A program made the position numbers and the translations under genes. Below the pieces are notes generated by a model. It did no database searches and had not been told where the DNA came from. It saw only the letters and a list, made by a program, of their open reading frames with translations. From Planctomycetota bacterium (GTDB taxonomy: Bacteria > Planctomycetota > MHYJ01 > JACQXL01 > JACRIJ01), in NCBI GenBank assembly GCA_016220095.1, contig JACRIJ010000053.1, forward strand, positions 1 to 48,732: DNA of 48,732 nt. Reading direction: 5' to 3'. This document shows, piece after piece, positions 27,810-36,299 of the stretch. Position 1 is the stretch's first letter. The number at the start of each line of letters is the position of its first letter.

Positions 27810-28295
27810 ATGGAACAAGGCCATCCGCACGGAATGGGCGGGGAAAAACTATTCCACAAGATTAACTTGAGGGAAATGACCGAGGCGGAAATTGAAACGC
27901 TTATGCTTGAAGCCACGGACGGACGCCTGGCCACTGTCGGCGAAGACGGCCCGTACATCGTGCCGCTGGCATTTGTATACCATAACAAGCACATCTATTT
28001 CCATTGCCATAAGGAAGGCAAAAAACTCATCAATATAGCCCGCGACCCGCGCGTATGCTTCCAGACGGACATCTCCAGCGCGGATACGCTTAATTACCGC
28101 AGTGTCATATTCCAGGGCACGGCTAAACAAGTGACGGATGAAAAGGAATTGGTTGACTCCATGACCGCTATGATGGAAAAATACAAAAGCCCTATGAAAG
28201 GCATGCTGAAAAATCCCGGCGCAGTGGCTAAACTTATCAGGGTATTTAAGGTATCCGATTACAGGATGACAAGCAAGTTCAGCGAAGGAAAGTAA
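27810..28295 (+). CDS. Pyridoxamine 5'-phosphate oxidase-like flavoprotein
   Basis: A 161-aa protein of the split-barrel FMN-binding (PNPOx-like) group; members bind FMN, F420 or heme, so the reaction is not fixed by sequence. The segment GRLATVGEDGPYIVPLAFVYHNKHIYFHC (about 35-63) is the typical first half of the barrel, followed by KKLINIARDPRVCFQTD. The ATG at 27810 has GGAGG 8 nt upstream (27797-27801); an upstream in-frame GTG at 27717 would translate the heptamer array and is rejected. The N-terminus carries a short His/Gly stretch (GHPHGMGG), as does the loop of the neighbouring transporter. Confidence 0.88.
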   Translation: MEQGHPHGMGGEKLFHKINLREMTEAEIETLMLEATDGRLATVGEDGPYIVPLAFVYHNKHIYFHCHKEGKKLINIARDPRVCFQTDISSADTLNYRSVIFQGTAKQVTDEKELVDSMTAMMEKYKSPMKGMLKNPGAVAKLIRVFKVSDYRMTSKFSEGK

Positions 28296-28300
28296 GACGC

Positions 28301-28363
28301 GATCTGGGATGTGCGATATGAGATATGGGCTGTGTGATATGGGATACGAGATTTGAGATCACG
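28301..28363 (+). repeat. Heptamer array, family B, nine units
   Basis: Nine 7-base units in perfect register, consensus GATATGG (GATCTGG, GATGTGC, GATATGA, GATATGG, GCTGTGT, GATATGG, GATACGA, GATTTGA, GATCACG). The array starts 5 nt after the stop of the PNPOx-like gene and reads in the same direction. Confidence 0.88.
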
Positions 28364-28365
28364 TC

Positions 28366-28400
28366 CGTTATTTATAATTCTTAATTTCTAATTATCAATC
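28366..28400 (-). repeat. Heptamer array, family C, five units
   Basis: Five 7-base units on the minus strand, A/T-rich with consensus AATTAGA/AATTAAG (GATTGAT, AATTAGA, AATTAAG, AATTATA, AATAACG). It begins 9 nt after the stop of the glycosyltransferase gene. With the family B array it fills almost the whole gap between these convergent genes. Confidence 0.7.
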
Positions 28401-28409
28401 CGCCATTGA

Positions 28410-29567
28410 TCAGCGTTTCAATTTTTCCCACGCCCCTGTCCGCGGCCTGTTCATGTATTGCCATACCCCGTACACCTGGGCCAGATTTGTCATTACAAAA
28501 TAAAACAACAAGAACAACGGCTTTATCCTGATGCGCAATGCCTCCAGCGCCCACCCTATCATCACAAGGCCGTATACGGCAAGCTGGCATTTAAACAGTA
28601 CGTCATATACAGGAAGCCCGCCCTCTGTCCGTATGCCGAGGAGATAATAATTCAATACCAGCGCGGCCATCATCAGCGGAAATCCCATCCAGCGTATCAC
28701 CTTGTGGGAAACCAATTTGAACGTCATTTCCATATCGTACAGCCATAGCGCAAAGAAATAATCAAAAAACGCCGTCAGCGCCCCGGCCAATATGCGCGCC
28801 TTCCGCCGGAATTCCTCTCTTAAAAGCATGCCGCTTGACTCAAACGCGCGCGCGGCCGGCTCATATACGCACCTGTACCCCTGCTTTATCACGCCGAGGG
28901 ATACGGCAAAATCGTCCATTATCACTGTAGTGTCGCGCGGATACGAATATAAGAATTTGCGCACGGCATATACCGCGCCGTCCGCGCCTGAACACGAACC
29001 TGTCAGGGTCTCGGTCTTCTTCAAAAATGATTCCAGTTTCCAGTAAATGCCCTCTCCTGAAGCGGTCGCGGCTGTCTTGCCGGCTATCACCTTGGCGCCG
29101 GAAACGCATCCGATTTCAGGGTCAGCAAAATGCCGGATCAGCGCCTTTATCGTACCCGGTTCAAACATCGCATTGGCATCCGTAAGTACGATTATCTCGC
29201 CCGTTGCCCTGGGAACGCATTTGTTTATCACAGACATCTTGCCGGATTGCGTTTCAAAAGGCATGAAAAGGATATTCGGCTCCTTGAAAGACGAAACTAT
29301 CTCATTAGTCCTGTCCTTTGAACCGTCCGAACCTATGAGTATCTGCAATTTTTCCCGCGGATAATCCAGTGCCAACGCGTTTTTTATCTTGTCCGCGATG
29401 CAATCCTCCTCGTTATGGGCAGGAATGATAAGCGTAACCGCGGGCGTGTAATTGTCGTCAACGGCGTGCTTCTTTCCGCATATCGCGGCAAGAATCACCA
29501 ACAAAACCGGATAAACCAGGTAAGGATAGATTAATAAAAAAATTATGGCCCAGAATGCTATTGCCAT
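28410..29567 (-). CDS. Membrane glycosyltransferase, family 2
   Basis: Processive-type or lipid-linked sugar transferase in the inner membrane, using a nucleotide sugar; acceptor unknown. The 385-aa protein has an N-terminal membrane helix (about 5-28), a GT-A domain with VTLIIPAHNEEDCI, IGSDGSKDRT, the DxD-type LTDANA and a late MDDFAVSLG segment with acidic residues, and three or four C-terminal membrane helices (about 265-370). This layout is that of BcsA/HAS-like or poly-GlcNAc-type GT2 enzymes but lacks a visible QxxRW motif (the equivalent reads FRRKARILAGAL). It is isolated between repeat-filled gaps, with no other glycan genes adjacent. Confidence 0.9.
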   Translation of the reverse strand: MAIAFWAIIFLLIYPYLVYPVLLVILAAICGKKHAVDDNYTPAVTLIIPAHNEEDCIADKIKNALALDYPREKLQILIGSDGSKDRTNEIVSSFKEPNILFMPFETQSGKMSVINKCVPRATGEIIVLTDANAMFEPGTIKALIRHFADPEIGCVSGAKVIAGKTAATASGEGIYWKLESFLKKTETLTGSCSGADGAVYAVRKFLYSYPRDTTVIMDDFAVSLGVIKQGYRCVYEPAARAFESSGMLLREEFRRKARILAGALTAFFDYFFALWLYDMEMTFKLVSHKVIRWMGFPLMMAALVLNYYLLGIRTEGGLPVYDVLFKCQLAVYGLVMIGWALEALRIRIKPLFLLFYFVMTNLAQVYGVWQYMNRPRTGAWEKLKR

Positions 29568-29662
29568 AACCGGATTTTAGCATAAAAAGCGGTTAAAGCA
29601 AGTATTTTCGGCTCAAAACCATAAGCGCGCTCTAAACTATAAAGCAGTATAGCCGCAATCAT

Positions 29663-29718
29663 ATCCGAGCCCCGGGATCCGAGAGCCGAGTACCGGAACG
29701 ACGAACGATTGAACGAAA
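29663..29718 (+). repeat. Heptamer array, family A-like, eight units
   Basis: Eight 7-base units in register: ATCCGAG, CCCCGGG, ATCCGAG, AGCCGAG, TACCGGA, ACGACGA, ACGATTG, AACGAAA. The second half resembles the tail of the other family A arrays (ACGACGG/ACGACTG-type units). Confidence 0.7.
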
Positions 29719-29730
29719 ACCACAAGATTA

Positions 29731-29772
29731 CCTGCCTTCGCCGGAGCGGAACACCGGCTTCGCGCAGGCAGG
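29731..29772. repeat. CCTGCC/GGCAGG palindromic repeat
   Basis: CCTGCC-TTCG-CCGG (29731-29744) pairs with CCGG-CTTCGCGCA-GGCAGG (29754-29772). It resembles the CCTGCCTGCGC...CGAAGGCAGG palindromes dispersed in other environmental genomes. No gene function is attached. Confidence 0.55.
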
Positions 29773-29884
29773 CACACGTTCGCTCTGCTCAGTGCAAGCA
29801 AGATAACGACAACGTATCCTGCCGCAGTCCTGCCACAATCGAAACGATAACCACAGAGCGCATAGAAAACGACGACGATTTTTT

Positions 29885-30028
29885 GCCACGAGGACACGAA
29901 GGTCTATGCGCAAGACAATTGATTAAGAGGGGGCAAGGGGGGGAGGGTATGCAATCTGCCACGCTTTACCGAGTCATTGCCACGAAAAATATATTATAAA
30001 ACTTCGTGGTCTTCGTGAACTTCGTGGT
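29885..30028. repeat. CACGAAG-arm inverted element, copy 3 (144 bp)
   Basis: The left arm GCCACGAGGACACGAAGG (29885-29902) opposes a right arm of three 9-base CTTCGTGxx units (30002-30028). An extra GCCACGAAAAA half-arm lies at 29979-29989. The right arm ends 21 nt from the stop of the radical SAM gene. Outside both arms lie T-rich (left) and A-rich (right) runs. Confidence 0.65.
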
Positions 30029-30049
30029 TGAAAAATAGTGCTAACTTCA

Positions 30050-31510
30050 TCACTTCTTTTCTCTTACCTTTTTCATCAGGTGTTTCGCCAGGGATTTGGC
30101 GCCCTTGAAAAGGCGCTTGCTTTCGGACGGATGCTTCAGGGCCTGCAGGAGTTTGGTTCCTATGTATTTCGCCCTCAGATAAAATTCCTTCCGCGCATAA
30201 TCGCAAAAATCCACTAATTCCTCATTCGTCAATTCCGGCCTTGAAACCACGCAGTTATGCATGCCTTCTTTTGTCAGCCAATCCTTGAAATCGCCAGTCG
30301 TAAGATACCCATTGGCCTTTGCCCAGTCGTACGCTTCCGTGCCGGGATAAACCATCAGCGGAAAAAATTGCGCCGTGTCAGGATTCAATTCCTTTGCGAA
30401 TTCCAGCGTCTTCAGGAGCGTTTTTTTCGTCTCGCCCGGGCATCCGAGCAGGAAGCATCCGTGAATCAGTATCTTCGCCTTTTTAGCGTCCGCGAAGAAC
30501 TGCCTGACGCGCTCTACCTTGAGATTTTTCTTCATTGAATCCAGTATTTCCTGCGCGCCGCTCTCTATGCCTACGCAGAAAAGCCGGCATCCGGCCGAAT
30601 GCAGGAGTTTCATGGTTTCCAGGTCAACGTCCGCCCTGGAATTAGCCGACCATATCATCTTTATTTTCCTGTTAAGGATTTCCTCGGCGAGTTCCCTGGA
30701 CCTTTTTTTGTTCACCGTCAGCGTATCGTCTTCAAACATTATTTCCTTAACGTCAGGAAATTCCTTTATGATGTATTCCATTTCATCCACGACGTTCTTC
30801 ACGGAGCGGAACCTTACCTGCCTGCCGCTGAACGTCTGCGGATAAACGCAATAGGTGCAGTGATGGGGGCATCCCCTTCCTCCGAGAATGACTATGATTG
30901 GAAACTTGCTGTGGGCGTAGAAATAATTATGGTGATTGAGGTGTTTTTTGTACACACTGCTGACAAAAGGCAGGCCGTCCATGTCCGTAATCCATTCCCT
31001 GACGGGATTCCTTTTTATTTCGTTGCCCTTCCTGAAAACAAGGCCTTTGATGCCGTCAAGGGGCGTTTTATCCCGCAGGGCCCTGGCCAATTCCAGAGCG
31101 GTATAATCATATTCGCCGATTGCCGCCGCGTCCGCGTACGGGCTCAATTTCAGGGATTGTTCAGGCATAGCCGATACGTGCGGTCCAACAAGAAGCGTAT
31201 AGCATCCGGGTGAAATCTTTTTTGCCATTTCCGCGAACGTTACATCGTTATGGATGCTCGGCGTGCTCGTATCAATAATGACCATATCCGGCTTTTCGGT
31301 CGTCAGAAACATCTTTACGAAATCCTCGTCCCTGTTCTGCGCCGGGCAGTCCATGAGCGTTACTGAAAAGCCGTTTTTCTCCAGGAGGCCTGTCGCGTAA
31401 GCAAGCCACATCGGATAATAAAACGTACCGCTTTTAGTAACAGCCGGCGAACGCTGTTCGCGCGAGAATTTTTTTTTCAAAAAAGGAGGGTTTAACGCGA
31501 GGATTTTCAT
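30050..31510 (-). CDS. B12-binding radical SAM protein
   Basis: Iron-sulfur enzyme that cleaves S-adenosylmethionine and has an N-terminal cobalamin-binding-type domain; the substrate is unknown (methyl transfer or ring chemistry in the family). The 486-aa protein shows a Rossmann-like B12 region (about 1-150, including LLVGPHVSAMPE) and the radical SAM cluster CPHHCTYC with Cys 214, 218 and 221. An acidic EIMFEDDTLTVNKKR segment, an ESGAQEIL segment and a basic C-terminal tail follow. The ATG overlaps the TGA of the upstream VWA gene (ATGA), so it is the last gene of the MoxR operon and translationally coupled to it. Confidence 0.93.
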   Translation of the reverse strand: MKILALNPPFLKKKFSREQRSPAVTKSGTFYYPMWLAYATGLLEKNGFSVTLMDCPAQNRDEDFVKMFLTTEKPDMVIIDTSTPSIHNDVTFAEMAKKISPGCYTLLVGPHVSAMPEQSLKLSPYADAAAIGEYDYTALELARALRDKTPLDGIKGLVFRKGNEIKRNPVREWITDMDGLPFVSSVYKKHLNHHNYFYAHSKFPIIVILGGRGCPHHCTYCVYPQTFSGRQVRFRSVKNVVDEMEYIIKEFPDVKEIMFEDDTLTVNKKRSRELAEEILNRKIKMIWSANSRADVDLETMKLLHSAGCRLFCVGIESGAQEILDSMKKNLKVERVRQFFADAKKAKILIHGCFLLGCPGETKKTLLKTLEFAKELNPDTAQFFPLMVYPGTEAYDWAKANGYLTTGDFKDWLTKEGMHNCVVSRPELTNEELVDFCDYARKEFYLRAKYIGTKLLQALKHPSESKRLFKGAKSLAKHLMKKVREKK

Positions 31511-33942
31511 ATAAGCCTCAAAGCCTTACGGATAATCCATTCGGCCGCGATTATGAGCAGGAACAGCAGGAAGAAAAGAGGCGCGTCCCATATAGGCTCT
31601 TCTTTAGACATGTATTCGCGCACTTCCCTGGCCTCTTTTATGGCATCAGGAAGCGTTTCAATATCCGCCAGCCCGAGAAATTTGCCTTCGGTGCGCTGGG
31701 CTATGGATTCCAGCGTCTGCCTGTCCACGAGAGGCTGTTCAAATTCCCTTGAAGGATGCTCTACGCTGAACGCCTTGAACACGACTTCTTCGGTTGCCGT
31801 AATATCTTCAGGCCCCAGGCTGACCTTATGATTTCCCAGCCGGTCCGGCGAAAACGCGCTGAAGTAACTGCCGGGTTCTTTGGGGTCCAATGTTAATTCC
31901 AGGTTTTTCTTGATGCCGTCGGGCAGTTCCAGCGAAGCGGAAATAACGGGGTACGTAAGAGGATTGAATTCCTCGTCAAACACCCTTGCGTATATCTTCA
32001 CTTTTTCACCAAGCGAATATTTCAGCTTATCCGTAGTCAACTGATAGCGCTTATTTGAGAACAACCGGCCGCCGCGGAGGTAGTGTATTGAACCGGCCCA
32101 GAACTGGTAAAAATATTTATCGCCTATAAGTTTGCGCCATCTCCACGTGGAATCAAACCCCACAAACATGGTCCGGCCTCTCTTATACTGCTGGACGGCC
32201 ACAAGGGGTTTCTGCATATCGGATTCGCTGGGATGCGCCGCGAGTACCTTAGCCGCGGGTTTCACTCTCTTTAAGGGATAATACCAATACATGCCGGGAA
32301 GGCCTTCATTCGGGTCTTCCCAGAGTTTTTTGTTTTTAGCCGGGTCGGAATCCAACCGCGTAATCTCATGCATAGCGCCCTCAGGCGTAAGTTTTGGCTG
32401 GAAAGGTTCCGCCTGTACTACGCCGCTCTGGCCGTAGATAGTACCGTCGTCATCGGGAATTACCACAGGAAGCATCCTGCCAACAGAGGTATCCTTAAAG
32501 GCGCGCGGACTGCTTCTCGGCCCGGAAATCATCAGGAACCCGCCGCCCATTTGCTCAACGAATTCCTCAATCGTTTTCATAATCTCATCATGAGAAGGCG
32601 TATTCAAAGAGGCGAGCAGAACGGGCTCCACGTCCCCGAAAATTATAACGTCGTATTTAAACAGGTCTTTTTTCTCATAAGGAAATTCCGTAAGGGACGG
32701 TTCGCCCTTTGTGGACTCCTGCGGAAAACCGGGGTCAGCCGACAACAGGAGGCAGTTTACGATTATGGAATGGTCCCTCAGCAGGGCGTTCTTAAGGTAC
32801 TGGTATTCCCATCGCGGATAACCTTCAACGAACAAGACCCTGATTTTTTCATCCTTTACGATAAGGAAATGTTTCAGGGTATTATTTTCTTCAATAAACT
32901 CATCCGGCCGCGGCGGAACCGTTATGGAAATTTCATATTCGCCGGGTGTATCGGGCACGTATCCGACGGTTATATGCTGTTCTGTTTTATCCTGGACGAG
33001 CGTAATGAGTTTGGTATCAACTATCTTACCGCCCTGATTAAGCCTTATTTCCGCGGCCTCGCCGGCAAATCCCTGGTGTTTTACTATAACTTCAAATTTT
33101 ACGGGGTCTTTGGCCACGGCGATTTCCGGAGCGGAAAGCGACAGGAGTTCTATATCTTTCGGTTCGGAAGGATTACCCGCGGCAATCGCGTAAACCGGGA
33201 TAGCGCTGTCGCGGTCCACGAGGAGGTTTATGGCCTCTGAGACATCCATGCCGCTGTTAGACCTGCCGTCGGAAATTATCACAACGGCGGCTATAGACTG
33301 GCCCCGGAGTTCCTTAAGCGCCTCTGCTATGGCATCGCCTATCGCGGTGGAATCACCCTGGGCTTCCATATGGCCTGTCTTAGGCTCAGGCACAAGGCCG
33401 CCGGAAAATCCGTAGGTTTTCAACTGGTAACGGGTGGAAAGTTTTTTCAATATGTCAAGATTGGAATTGGCAAGTATCTTATTCACCATATCAATGCGCC
33501 TGAGTTCATTGACCTTGGCGGACATATCAGTTTCAGGCAGGGTTTTGCCGTCCGCAAGCTGTGTCAATTCCGCGAGTTTTTTGATATCGTCAGGCCTGGT
33601 GAATTTATCCTGCAGGGTCATGCTTTTGGAATCATCTATCAGCACTATAAGGTAAGGATACCTGACCCTTTCGGTTTCCAGAAGGATAATCGGCTGGAAA
33701 AGGATAAGCAGGATGATGAGGATTATGAGGCTTCTCAGACAGCCGAGCATGAACCTCGCGATGCCGGAGATATTTTTTCCTTCGCGCTTATAGAAGAAAT
33801 ACGGTATGAACAGAATAAGCGGGATTATGACGAGGGCGAGAAGCCAGGTTTCGGGCATATTGCGCCACACGAGGCGCCACTCGGCCCCTTTGTCCCAGGA
33901 GATCCTGTCAATTCCAAGAATAAAATCAATGATATTGTTCAT
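31507..33942 (-). CDS. VWA-domain membrane protein with glutamine-amidotransferase-like domain
   Basis: Inner-membrane protein of the MoxR/VWA envelope system. The 811-aa protein has two N-terminal membrane helices (about 33-50 and 68-86), a von Willebrand A domain with MIDAS residues DDSKS (103-107), an Ig/CARDB-like domain (about 265-365), a ThuA/class I glutamine-amidotransferase-like fold opening with IRVLFVEGYPRWEYQYL (about 370 on), a further beta domain, and a C-terminal membrane helix. The amidotransferase catalytic Cys is not evident, so this domain is probably structural. The gene follows the BatA-like gene after a 134-nt gap holding a CACGAAG element. VWA domains usually bind proteins through a metal ion. 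Confidence 0.9.
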   Translation of the reverse strand: MNNIIDFILGIDRISWDKGAEWRLVWRNMPETWLLALVIIPLILFIPYFFYKREGKNISGIARFMLGCLRSLIILIILLILFQPIILLETERVRYPYLIVLIDDSKSMTLQDKFTRPDDIKKLAELTQLADGKTLPETDMSAKVNELRRIDMVNKILANSNLDILKKLSTRYQLKTYGFSGGLVPEPKTGHMEAQGDSTAIGDAIAEALKELRGQSIAAVVIISDGRSNSGMDVSEAINLLVDRDSAIPVYAIAAGNPSEPKDIELLSLSAPEIAVAKDPVKFEVIVKHQGFAGEAAEIRLNQGGKIVDTKLITLVQDKTEQHITVGYVPDTPGEYEISITVPPRPDEFIEENNTLKHFLIVKDEKIRVLFVEGYPRWEYQYLKNALLRDHSIIVNCLLLSADPGFPQESTKGEPSLTEFPYEKKDLFKYDVIIFGDVEPVLLASLNTPSHDEIMKTIEEFVEQMGGGFLMISGPRSSPRAFKDTSVGRMLPVVIPDDDGTIYGQSGVVQAEPFQPKLTPEGAMHEITRLDSDPAKNKKLWEDPNEGLPGMYWYYPLKRVKPAAKVLAAHPSESDMQKPLVAVQQYKRGRTMFVGFDSTWRWRKLIGDKYFYQFWAGSIHYLRGGRLFSNKRYQLTTDKLKYSLGEKVKIYARVFDEEFNPLTYPVISASLELPDGIKKNLELTLDPKEPGSYFSAFSPDRLGNHKVSLGPEDITATEEVVFKAFSVEHPSREFEQPLVDRQTLESIAQRTEGKFLGLADIETLPDAIKEAREVREYMSKEEPIWDAPLFFLLFLLIIAAEWIIRKALRLI

Positions 33943-33960
33943 AAACCATTACGATTTTCC

Positions 33961-34063
33961 GCCACGAGTGCACGAAGACACGAAGAACTATGCTATAAAC
34001 GTTGAACGTTAACCGTCGCATTCATGAGAATAGTTATCCTTCGCGCCTTGGCGCCTTCGTGGC
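33961..34063. repeat. CACGAAG-arm inverted element, copy 4 (103 bp)
   Basis: The left arm (33961-33986) is built of 8-base CACGAAGA-like units; the right arm (34038-34063) of CCTTCGCG-like units and ends CTTCGTGGC. An inner AACTAT/ATAGTT pair (33987-33992 with 34030-34035) extends the stem. The element fills most of the gap between two operon genes, 13 nt after the upstream stop and 18 nt before the next start, and is probably transcribed. Confidence 0.7.
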
Positions 34064-34076
34064 TAAAATAATCTGC

Positions 34077-36296
34077 TTACATTTTTCTCGTAAACGTCAT
34101 TGTCAAAAAGCTCTCTACCAATATCAAAGCAAGAACGGCGTAAGCGAGGTATTTCCATAGACTGCTGGCGACGGGCTTAATATCCAGCTGTTTTCCGCCT
34201 TCGCGTTCAAGCCCTTCGGAGAAGCTGAATTTTACTTCAGGAAGCATATCTTTAAGTTCGGCTTCGGAAATTTTTTCAAGGATGCCTTCTTTGGGATTCA
34301 CGTTTACCGCGAACAGGGATTCCATCTGGGGCGGCTGGCCTGAAGCGTCCGCGGCCTGTTTTTCAAGCGTATATATGCCGGTCTCTTCGGTATTTTTATG
34401 GAGGAGGATAAAACCGAAGTTTTTCACTTCAATAGGCCTCAACGAAACCGACGACGATTTAGGCGCTGTAAGAATGAAATTTTTCGCGTAATCTTCCACT
34501 TTCACGACTGTTTGCAGAGGCTCGCCGACGTTCACGTTCTTGAAAAGGAACGGCTTGGAATTCAGGTAATTCATCGTTTCATTCATAAGCGCGACGTATT
34601 CGCCGGCCTCAAGCCGAGGCAGTATATTCCAGTCATCATCGCACGTGGAGGTGAATACCATTACCTTACCGAGGCCGAACTGCTTTTCAACGATAGCCGG
34701 GGATTTATCAGGGTCGTCATAACGCGCGATAACCCTGACATCGCTCCTTTTCTCATCAACCTTCATTTTATAAAACTGGTAATAAATAAATCTCGCGAGG
34801 TATTCCTTCCTCTGCCTGAACGGTTTAAATATGGGATGGTTTATATCGCAATCCGTAATGCGGAAGATGCTGTTTTCCATATCAGCCATATTGCCGCCGA
34901 TATCGCCCAATTCCCCGGGCAGAAGGCCGGCGCCATTTTTATACAGGAGCTCATTGTTAATGAGCCTGTCAACTTTTTCACCGAGAAATACCAGCAGGGA
35001 GCCGCCGCTGTTAACGTATTCCTCCAGGCTCGCCACCTTTTCCTCGGTAAGGGTATCAAGATTGGCAAGTACGACGACATCATAACTGCGCAGGTCGGTG
35101 CCGAAGAACGCCACCGGCGTCATCTGGTCCACGGCAAAAACCGAATGCCTTGAAAACGCATCTTTTGAAAGCTGTAAGGCGACCGTAAAGTAATACGACT
35201 CGCTATCCGAAATATACCCTGCAGGCGAAGGGTCTCCGTCCACGCAGAGTATTGAAACCTTTTCACGGACATCAAGCGCGAGGAACCTTTCATTATCGGC
35301 CTCCAGGTCCGACGCGTCAATTTTCGCTGAAACAAAATGCGGGCCTGCCTCGCGGAACGTATGGCTGAACATAACGACATTCAAACCGTTGCCGTTTATC
35401 TGCGGAACGATGTTGGCGCCCTGTTTAAGGCCGTCCACGAAGAAATTGACGCCCACGGCTGTAACCGGGCTGGGGCCGTTATTTGACACCTGCACTTCAA
35501 ACGATATTTCCTCATTTATACCCGCCACCTGTTTTTTCATGGAAACCGCGGACACCGTAAGATTAGACGGGTCTTTCGCGCCCACGTCCACAATATTAAA
35601 TATTGATTTGCCGGCTATATCGGTTATGAGTTCCTTGAAATCGCCGAACCCGCTCGCATTCCTTTCCGGCCAGCCGTTACGCTGGCAATCGGTAATGAGA
35701 TAGACCTGTTTGCGGGAATTGGATGACTTATCAAGGACTTCCTTAGCGGCCTTAAGCGCCTCAAAGACATCCGTTACGCGTTTTGTAACAACGAGGTTAT
35801 CGAGGTAATCCCTGACATATTTCAGCTGAATAGTGCCTTCGCCCTTAATAGAAGACGGCCTGTCGTCAAAGAGTATAAGCGAAAGCTGGTCGCCCTGTTC
35901 AATCTTCAGTCCGCTTATAAGCTTCTGGCATATATTCTTAGCCGCATCAAGCGAGGTATCTTTTATGCCGGCCTTATTATCCATGCTGAACGAATTATCA
36001 AGCACGACAATCAGATGGGTATCCGTAGTAGTAAGCGCCGACAGCGTTGAAGACTGGAAAAACGGCCTTGCCACGGCGAACACGAGCAGGAGCAGTATAA
36101 GCACCCGCACGAGGAGCAGGAGTATATTTTCAATCTGCAAACGGCGCCTGGTTTTTTTCATCGCGTTAAGCAGAAACTTCATCGCGGCCCATTCTATTTT
36201 CTTATAACGCTGTTTATTCAACAGGTGTATAATTATGGGCACGCTGGCGGCCAGCGTAAACCAGAGCATACCGGGATTTACGAAAAATTTTTCCAT
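34077..36296 (-). CDS. BatA-like VWA membrane protein
   Basis: Inner-membrane protein with an N-terminal BatA-type segment (NPGMLWFTLAASVPIIIHLL, a basic loop, then a second helix at about 57-76), a von Willebrand A domain with MIDAS DNSFS at 100-104, a CARDB-like beta domain (about 240-340), an amidotransferase-like region (about 350-600) and a C-terminal membrane helix. At 739 aa it is longer than classical BatA. GGGAGG in the end of the DUF58 gene lies 9 nt before its ATG, and the gap is 3 nt, so it is coupled to that gene. It likely works with the MoxR ATPase in envelope protein assembly or stress tolerance. Confidence 0.91.
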   Translation of the reverse strand: MEKFFVNPGMLWFTLAASVPIIIHLLNKQRYKKIEWAAMKFLLNAMKKTRRRLQIENILLLLVRVLILLLLVFAVARPFFQSSTLSALTTTDTHLIVVLDNSFSMDNKAGIKDTSLDAAKNICQKLISGLKIEQGDQLSLILFDDRPSSIKGEGTIQLKYVRDYLDNLVVTKRVTDVFEALKAAKEVLDKSSNSRKQVYLITDCQRNGWPERNASGFGDFKELITDIAGKSIFNIVDVGAKDPSNLTVSAVSMKKQVAGINEEISFEVQVSNNGPSPVTAVGVNFFVDGLKQGANIVPQINGNGLNVVMFSHTFREAGPHFVSAKIDASDLEADNERFLALDVREKVSILCVDGDPSPAGYISDSESYYFTVALQLSKDAFSRHSVFAVDQMTPVAFFGTDLRSYDVVVLANLDTLTEEKVASLEEYVNSGGSLLVFLGEKVDRLINNELLYKNGAGLLPGELGDIGGNMADMENSIFRITDCDINHPIFKPFRQRKEYLARFIYYQFYKMKVDEKRSDVRVIARYDDPDKSPAIVEKQFGLGKVMVFTSTCDDDWNILPRLEAGEYVALMNETMNYLNSKPFLFKNVNVGEPLQTVVKVEDYAKNFILTAPKSSSVSLRPIEVKNFGFILLHKNTEETGIYTLEKQAADASGQPPQMESLFAVNVNPKEGILEKISEAELKDMLPEVKFSFSEGLEREGGKQLDIKPVASSLWKYLAYAVLALILVESFLTMTFTRKM

Positions 36297-36299
36297 GCG

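Larger units (their letters stand above)
29568..30049. other. Repeat-filled intergenic region
   Basis: A 482-nt gap between two minus-strand genes. It holds a family A-like heptamer array (29663-29718), a CCTGCC/GGCAGG palindrome (29731-29772) and a CACGAAG-arm element (29885-30028). Open frames crossing it are short, on both strands, and read through the repeats, so no gene is called. Confidence 0.65.

Noticed and set aside
28301-28400. CRISPR array
   Set aside because: Units are 7 bp, degenerate and contiguous with no spacers; no cas genes nearby.
32368-33240. 290-codon plus-strand open frame opposite the VWA gene
   Set aside because: The minus-strand frame has clear VWA and membrane features; the opposite frame shows none.
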